Shown: in pieces, positions 40,952 through 45,302 of the stretch
How positions within the stretch are numbered: position 1 is the first letter of the stretch
How the letters are laid out: each line of letters opens with the position of its first letter
NCBI GenBank assembly: GCA_021732845.1
Contig: JAKFUF010000075.1
Span: forward strand, 1 to 45,302
Direction of reading: 5' to 3'
Length of the DNA: 45,302 nt
From: Planctomycetaceae bacterium
GTDB taxonomy: Bacteria > Planctomycetota > Planctomycetia > Planctomycetales > Planctomycetaceae
Notes under the pieces: model-generated
The model's input: the letters and a program-made list of their open reading frames with translations, nothing else
Told to the model about the DNA's origin: nothing
Databases searched by the model: none
Program-made: the position numbers and the translations under genes

Positions 40952-41467
40952 TCAAATCTTGAAGAGTTCGGAGACCGCTTTGGGACCGGGCGTTCCGTCC
41001 GCGATCTCGGCGTCGCCCGCTTTCTTTTTGGTGGTCTTCTTGACCGTGCCCTTCGCGGTGGGCTTGGCCGGGGCGCTGGTCCCCGTCCCGAGCGCGAAGT
41101 GCCCGCGTTCGGTTTTGGTGAACCGGGCCTCAGCCCCCTTGGTCTGGATCTCGCGCAAAATGGCGGCGTACAGCGTGGCCTGCGGGGTCTTGCCTCCGGG
41201 GCTGGTCCAGTACCCCTTCGCGGCCATCGCGTCGATCATCACCTTCGAGGTCAGCGGCTCACCCGCTTCCGCCAGCACCTTCGCCGCCGCGTCGAGGGCG
41301 CTCAGCTTGCCGGGATCCTTTTCCTTGACAGTCTTCTTCACCTTTGCGGGCTTGGCGTCGGCCGACGTTTCGACCTTCGTCTTGGCGGCCTGAGCGTCCG
41401 CCTTCTTCACCGGTGTCTTCTTCGCGGCCTTGGCCTGGGGCTTCGTCGTGGTCTTCTTCGTTGACAT
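40952..41467 (-). CDS. Histone-H1-like, Lys/Ala-rich protein with HARE-HTH domain
   Basis: About 171 residues from ATG at 41467, preceded by AAGGAG; the upstream extension of the frame lacks such a site. Residues 1-55 are Lys/Ala/Pro repeats (KAAKKTPVKKADAQAAKTK) like the H1 tail. A winged-helix HARE-HTH-type domain follows (LSALDAAAKVLAEAGEPLTSKVMIDAMAAKGYWTSPGGKTPQATLYAAILREI, then RFTKTERGHFALG), then a second basic tail. It should bind DNA without strong sequence choice. Planctomycetes also encode such proteins, so it may mimic a host chromatin protein. Confidence 0.82.
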   Translation of the reverse strand: MSTKKTTTKPQAKAAKKTPVKKADAQAAKTKVETSADAKPAKVKKTVKEKDPGKLSALDAAAKVLAEAGEPLTSKVMIDAMAAKGYWTSPGGKTPQATLYAAILREIQTKGAEARFTKTERGHFALGTGTSAPAKPTAKGTVKKTTKKKAGDAEIADGTPGPKAVSELFKI

Positions 41468-41529
41468 GGTTCGTCTCCTTAGGAAACAGGGGTCCAGAAA
41501 CAAAATCAGCCGACCACATGGTCGGCTGG

Positions 41530-41754
41530 TTACTCACCACGCAGGATTCTGCGTCGGGCGTCGCGGGCTTTGTCCAAGGCCCGCGACGCCAATTCGATGG
41601 CGAACACCAAGGCGTCCGCCGCCTCGGCGTCTTCGCATTCGATGGCCAATAGGTCGTTGATCTGCTTTCGCAATTTCATCTGCAGGGCGTGCAGCGTCCG
41701 CAAGGCGGCACAGTTCAGGTCTCGGGGCTGTTCGTCGTGGTTGGCGTTCATCAT
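41530..41754 (-). CDS. Small helical hypothetical protein
   Basis: A 74-residue protein (MMNANHDEQPRDLNCAALRTLHALQMKLRKQINDLLAIECEDAEAADALVFAIELASRALDKARDARRRILRGE), helical throughout and highly charged. AAAGGA precedes its ATG. First gene of the leftward block and thus closest to its likely promoter in the 41755-41867 gap. No family recognised. Confidence 0.65.
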   Translation of the reverse strand: MMNANHDEQPRDLNCAALRTLHALQMKLRKQINDLLAIECEDAEAADALVFAIELASRALDKARDARRRILRGE

Positions 41755-41867
41755 CCGTCCTTTCGTTGTTCGAATCGTCGTGGCGACATGACATCAGTTA
41801 CCTCAGGTGCGAAACGACATCCACTCCGTTCCGCAGCAATTTCTCCAGAATTCAGCAGGTTTCTCGC

Positions 41868-42071
41868 ATGGCAGACGATGGCCGGATCAACCCCCTGGCA
41901 CTGGCGATTCCCGACGCAGCAAAGCTGTTGTCGAAGGCGGGTGGGCGTGTGATCCGGCCCGACCAGATCGAGGCGGATCTCGCAGCCGGTGCGCCGGCAA
42001 ACGGAGACGGGACGATCAACCTCGTGAACTATGCCGCCTGGTTGGCGCAGGAGCGTGACCGTGGCAATTGA
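41868..42071 (+). CDS. Small DNA-binding-like protein, possible small terminase
   Basis: A 67-residue protein from ATG at 41868 (MADDGRINPLALAIPDAAKLLSKAGGRVI). Its end (GTINLVNYAAWLAQERDRGN) parallels a stretch near the start of the next protein (HIDLVRYAAWLAWERHN). The pattern of a short helical N-terminus, a loop with GDG and a final YAAWLA helix occurs in both. The stop overlaps the start of the terminase. By position it may be the small terminase subunit; function is inferred. Confidence 0.6.
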   Translation: MADDGRINPLALAIPDAAKLLSKAGGRVIRPDQIEADLAAGAPANGDGTINLVNYAAWLAQERDRGN

Positions 42072-44379
42072 CCCCCGACAGCTCAAGCCCAGTGAACTGG
42101 TCCGGCTCCTGAACTCAACGCCGTTGGGCGAGGTGACGAGCGAGCGGCAGTTGTACCGCGACCGCCAGCGGGCCGGGTTTCGCATTGGCGATGGCAAGCA
42201 CATTGACCTGGTGCGATACGCCGCGTGGCTAGCGTGGGAGCGGCACAACCCGAAGCCCACTCAGCCGACGGAATCGTATGAGCAGCACAAGGACCGGGCC
42301 GCACGGCGCAGCGCCGACCTCTCTGCGTCTGGTCGTGACATCGGCACTCTGCCGGTGATCGCTGATCCGCAACGACGGACCAAGGCCGCCACCAACTTCC
42401 AATACTTCTGCGAAGCGTACTTCCCGCAGTCGTTTCACCTGGCATGGTCGCCGGACCATTTGAAGGTGCTGCGAAAGATCGAGCAGGCTGTGCTGCAGGG
42501 CGGGTTGTTCGCGATGGCCATGCCACGCGGCAGCGGCAAGACGACGATCTGCGAATGCGTCTGTATTTGGGCGGTGCTGAATGGCCATCGCGAGTTCGTG
42601 TGTTTGATCGGTTCGGATGAGGGGCATGCGATGGACATGCTTGAATCGATCAAGACGGAACTCGACGCCAACGAACTGCTGCTGGCCGACTATCCCGAGG
42701 TCTGCCAGCCGATCCAATCGCTGGATGGAATTGCCAACCGTTGCAACGGTCAGTTGTATCTCGGCGAGCGAACCCACATCGGTTGGACCGCCAAATATGT
42801 CGTGCTGCCGACGCTGCAACCCAAGGGATGGACTGCTGATGAATCGTTCCAGCCACTTGTGAGACCGGATGGTCGAGCGCTGGCCAGCGGGGCGATCATC
42901 AAGGTCGCGGGGATCACGGGTCGCATTCGCGGGATGAAGTTCAAACGGCCGGATGGCAAGAGCGTTCGCCCCTCTCTGGTCGTTCTCGACGATCCACAGA
43001 CCGACGAATCAGCGCGTTCCATCTCGCAGTGCCAGCAACGGGAAAGCATTCTTGCCGGGGCAGTGCTTGGTTTGGCCGGTCCCGGACAAAAGATCTCCGG
43101 GATCATGCCCTGTACGGTGATCCGTCCCGGCGACATGGCTGATCGAATTCTGAATCGGGATCATCACCCCTCGTGGCAAGGGGAACGAACCAAGATGGTC
43201 TATTCGTTTCCCACCGACATCAAACTGTGGGATCGCTACGCCGAGATTCGAGCCGAAGGACTGCGAAACGAAGATGGCGGCCGGGCGGCGACCGAGTTCT
43301 ATCGCCAGCGCCAGGACGCGATGGATGCCGGTGCGAAGATTGCCTGGCCGGTGCGATTCAACCATGACGAACTGTCCGCCATCCAGCATGCGATGAATCT
43401 CAAGCTGCAGGACGAAGCGGCGTTCTGGGCGGAATACCAGAACGAACCGCTGCCCGAGGTGCAGGCCGACGAAAACGAACTGACCGCCGACCAGATCGCC
43501 GCCAAGTTGAATGGGTTGCCGAAGGGACGGATACCACTCGGTTGCCAGCATCTGACGATGTTCATTGACGTGCAGCAGAAGTTGTTGTTCTACGTCGTAT
43601 GTGCCTGGGCCGAAGAATTCAGCGGCGCGATCCTGGAGTACGGCGCGTGGCCCGATCCGCAACAGGCGTATTTCTCGCTCCGGGATGCGACCAGGTCGCT
43701 GTCTTCGGTCACACCAGGAACTGGCCTCGAAGGAGCCATCTATGCGGGGTTGCAGGCTCTCACCGAACGCCAACTGGCCCGCGAATGGCAGCGTGAAGAC
43801 GGCGCGTCCCTCCGCATCGAACGTTGCCTAATCGACGCGAACTGGGGAACATCAACCGACGTGGTCTATCAATTCTGCCGCCAGTCTCCGCACGCGGCGC
43901 TGTTGCTCCCCAGCCACGGGCGGTTCGTCGGAGCGTCGAGCCTGCCGTTCGCCGACTACAAGCGGCGGCCCGGAGATCGGGTGGGCCTCAACTGGCGGAT
44001 TCCCAGCGTCATGGGAAAACGTGCCGTCCGCCACGTCTCGTTCGACACGAACTTCTGGAAGTCCTTTGTGTTCACGCGACTGGCGGTGGCGATGGCCGAC
44101 AAGGGATCGCTCGCACTCTTTGGTCAGAAGCCAGAACCGCACCGGCTCTTCGCCGAACACCTAACAGCTGAGTACCGCGTTCGGACCGAAGGGCGCGGTC
44201 GGACGGTCGACGAATGGAAGCCCCGTCCCGGCCAGCCCGACAACCATTGGCTGGACGGATTGGTCGGTTGTGCTGTCGGCGCATCGATCCTGGGAGTGAC
44301 TCTGATGGCGGATGAAACGGGAGCCAACGGCGCAAGGTCGGGTCGGATCAAACTCTCCGAGTTGCGACGTCGCCGGTGA
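42061..44379 (+). CDS. Phage terminase large subunit with N-terminal YAAWLA domain
   Basis: About 772 residues starting with GTG at 42061, overlapping the previous gene by 11 bp. The first 65 residues resemble the preceding small protein. The packaging ATPase follows: Walker A AMPRGSGKTTICE (about residues 152-164), Walker B SLVVLDDPQT (about 304-313). The nuclease part has FIDVQQKLLFYVVCAWAEE and IERCLIDANWGTSTDVV, with acidic metal ligands, and the end DNHWLDGLVGCAVGASIL is typical of GpA-like terminases. It would cut and translocate DNA into the capsid. Confidence 0.88.
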   Translation: MAIDPRQLKPSELVRLLNSTPLGEVTSERQLYRDRQRAGFRIGDGKHIDLVRYAAWLAWERHNPKPTQPTESYEQHKDRAARRSADLSASGRDIGTLPVIADPQRRTKAATNFQYFCEAYFPQSFHLAWSPDHLKVLRKIEQAVLQGGLFAMAMPRGSGKTTICECVCIWAVLNGHREFVCLIGSDEGHAMDMLESIKTELDANELLLADYPEVCQPIQSLDGIANRCNGQLYLGERTHIGWTAKYVVLPTLQPKGWTADESFQPLVRPDGRALASGAIIKVAGITGRIRGMKFKRPDGKSVRPSLVVLDDPQTDESARSISQCQQRESILAGAVLGLAGPGQKISGIMPCTVIRPGDMADRILNRDHHPSWQGERTKMVYSFPTDIKLWDRYAEIRAEGLRNEDGGRAATEFYRQRQDAMDAGAKIAWPVRFNHDELSAIQHAMNLKLQDEAAFWAEYQNEPLPEVQADENELTADQIAAKLNGLPKGRIPLGCQHLTMFIDVQQKLLFYVVCAWAEEFSGAILEYGAWPDPQQAYFSLRDATRSLSSVTPGTGLEGAIYAGLQALTERQLAREWQREDGASLRIERCLIDANWGTSTDVVYQFCRQSPHAALLLPSHGRFVGASSLPFADYKRRPGDRVGLNWRIPSVMGKRAVRHVSFDTNFWKSFVFTRLAVAMADKGSLALFGQKPEPHRLFAEHLTAEYRVRTEGRGRTVDEWKPRPGQPDNHWLDGLVGCAVGASILGVTLMADETGANGARSGRIKLSELRRRR

Positions 44380-44489
44380 CCACACTATTTCCAAAAACGT
44401 GTTCAGATTTGGAACCATTTTTCGTTTTCGTCACGTAAGTATATTTATAGAGGGACTTCATTTCACACTGGAAAATCGGCCTCACTGAC
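44380..44489. other. AT-rich gap before head genes
   Basis: 110 bp between terminase and the next gene; the stretch around 44401-44460 is the most AT-rich in this part of the element (ATATTTATAG at 44451-44460), and might hold a late promoter. No clear -35 element is visible. Confidence 0.35.
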
Positions 44490-44690
44490 ATGCCGGACCA
44501 GCCGCTCGACCAGTCGATTCGCGAGAACGCGCAGGGGCCTGCTGAGGCTCATGGCGACTCGGGTGGTATGAAGCAGCACCCCCTGAAGGACCAGATCGAG
44601 GTGGATCGCTTTCTCGCCTCGAAGCAGGCCGTGAAGTCGAAATCACGCGGCGTGCGGTTCACCAAGATTGCTCCGCCAGGCGCTGCCTAG
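44490..44690 (+). CDS. Small protein between terminase and portal (head-joining type)
   Basis: A 66-residue protein (MPDQPLDQSIRENAQGPAEAHGDSGG). The second half (LKDQIEVDRFLASKQAVKSKSRGVRFTKIAPPGA) follows a pattern common for small phage proteins located between large terminase and a lambda-type portal (helix with D/E-xx-DRFLA, then RGVRFTKIxPPG). In lambda this position is held by gpW, the head-tail joining protein. The match is by position and pattern, not by known homology. Confidence 0.65.
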   Translation: MPDQPLDQSIRENAQGPAEAHGDSGGMKQHPLKDQIEVDRFLASKQAVKSKSRGVRFTKIAPPGAA

Positions 44691-44758
44691 CGCCGGCGTC
44701 TTCTACATTCGCGGATTTTTGCTTCCGCGACTCTCACTCCAAACGGAGGCACGGTCCC

Positions 44759-45302
44759 TTGCTGGGCTGGCTGCGTCAACTATTGCCGTCGCGTTCGCCT
44801 GCTCGATCATCGGCAGTGGGCAAGACTCTGCGATTGATCCACGCCCGTTACGACGCGGCGGTAACAAATAATGAGAATCGACGGCACTGGGCCAACGCCG
44901 ACAACCTGTCGGCCAACGCCGCCAACAGTCCCCTGGTGCGCCGGCTGTTACGGAACCGCGCTCGTTACGAAGTGGCGAACAACAGTTATGCGCGGGGCAT
45001 CGTCCTGACGCTGGCGAACGATGTGATTGGTACTGGTCCGCGATTGCAGATGCTGACCGAGGATGCCGAGGCAAACCGGCTCATCGAACGGGAATGGATG
45101 GCCTGGTCGCGTGCCATCGGGTTGCCCGAAAGGCTACGGACGATGCGGATGGCCCGTGCCTCCGATGGCGAAGGATTTTCGGTCCTGACGAGTAACCCAA
45201 GCTTGCCCACTCCGGTGCAGCTTGACCTGCGGCTCATCGAAGCGGACCAGGTCGCAACGCCAATCTTGCAATTCGATCTGGCCAACGCTGTCGATGGCGT
45301 CG
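44759..45302 (+). CDS. Phage portal protein, lambda family (partial, runs off right edge)
   Basis: The frame is open from TTG at 44759 to the edge (181 codons). GGAGG at 44745-44749, 9 nt before the TTG, decides the start. The product shows the lambda-portal N-terminus: ANADNLSANAANSPLVRRLLRNRARYEVANNSYARGIVLTLANDVIGTGPRLQM, then MARASDGEGFSVLTSNP and LDLRLIEADQV. The portal forms the ring through which terminase drives DNA. The remaining two thirds are outside the window. Confidence 0.9.
   Translation, partial: MLGWLRQLLPSRSPARSSAVGKTLRLIHARYDAAVTNNENRRHWANADNLSANAANSPLVRRLLRNRARYEVANNSYARGIVLTLANDVIGTGPRLQMLTEDAEANRLIEREWMAWSRAIGLPERLRTMRMARASDGEGFSVLTSNPSLPTPVQLDLRLIEADQVATPILQFDLANAVDGV

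Larger units (their letters stand above)
26531..45302. mobile_element. Integrated tailed-phage-like element (left part; right end outside window)
   Basis: From tRNA-Pro onward the content changes to phage functions: large serine recombinase, divergent sigma-like regulators, Sak4-like ATPase, DUF669 protein, RusA, SF2 helicase, prim-pol protein, DNA methyltransferase, terminase, head-joining-type protein and lambda-family portal. Genes are short, tightly spaced and often overlap by 4 nt, unlike the loosely packed chromosome to the left. Lysis, major capsid and tail genes and attR are not in view. All recognisable key motifs are intact, so it may be functional. Confidence 0.85.

Noticed and set aside
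39950-41464. Plus-strand frame of 504 codons with a GGAGG...TTG start and a twice-repeated EKTPAR segment
   Set aside because: Most of it is antisense to the five minus-strand genes, including the clear HARE-HTH and zinc-ribbon proteins. The repeated segment is caused by the two terminator-like hairpins, whose spacing happens to be a multiple of three.

Overview
The window is a planctomycete chromosome segment carrying the left end of an integrated phage-like element. The phylum call rests on families that are almost diagnostic of Planctomycetes: a DUF1592 protein with planctomycete-type cytochrome c motifs and its DUF1552 partner, a DUF1501 protein with a Tat signal, a giant FG-GAP protein starting with the planctomycete extracellular leader (LEQRALLAGN), and wide intergenic spaces with recurrent repeat families. 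I cannot name the genus from sequence alone.

Chromosomal part (1 to about 26.5 kb). The left edge holds the start of a secreted His/Gly-rich protein. There follow, mostly on the minus strand, a secreted Gfo/Idh/MocA-type protein, an MFS transporter, the DUF1592/DUF1552 pair with an unknown gene between them, an MDR dehydrogenase, a secreted alpha/beta hydrolase, a remnant of a trans-aconitate-type methyltransferase, a DUF1501 protein and a 2269-residue exported protein built from three sets of seven FG-GAP repeats. On the plus strand are a small protein, a DinB-like protein, and a protein-quality-control block: tRNA-Gly(GCC), trigger factor with an unusual His/Asp-rich N-terminus, two ClpP paralogues and a lipoprotein, ending at tRNA-Pro(UGG). 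A structured tandem repeat lies between trigger factor and clpP1.

Integrated element (about 26.53 kb to beyond the right edge). A large serine recombinase gene ends inside the 3' part of tRNA-Pro, so this is the probable attL. Its 3' end also contains a hairpin with a T-run that could terminate the tRNA transcript. The recombinase, a small coupled ORF and a sigma-like regulator form a leftward operon joined by 4-nt overlaps. It is divided from the rightward genes by a 400-bp control region with a perfect 20-bp palindrome and repeated half-sites. Rightward come a second sigma-like regulator and a replication/recombination set (Sak4-like ATPase, DUF669 protein, RusA resolvase, SF2 helicase). 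Next are a phosphoesterase, two nucleotide-metabolism-type proteins and a prim-pol/helicase-like protein. About ten copies of a nonamer (ATTCTGTCC, both orientations) follow the primase gene and could form a replication origin. After an orphan Phd-like protein and a ParB-N/DNA methyltransferase fusion comes a minus-strand block of five small genes, including a histone-H1-like HARE-HTH protein, punctuated by two copies of the same terminator-like hairpin. The packaging/head genes begin at 41.9 kb: a small DNA-binding-like protein, the large terminase (whose N-terminus resembles that small protein), a small head-joining-type protein and a lambda-family portal protein cut by the window edge. The element is therefore probably an intact tailed-phage prophage whose remaining structural and lysis genes and attR lie outside the window.
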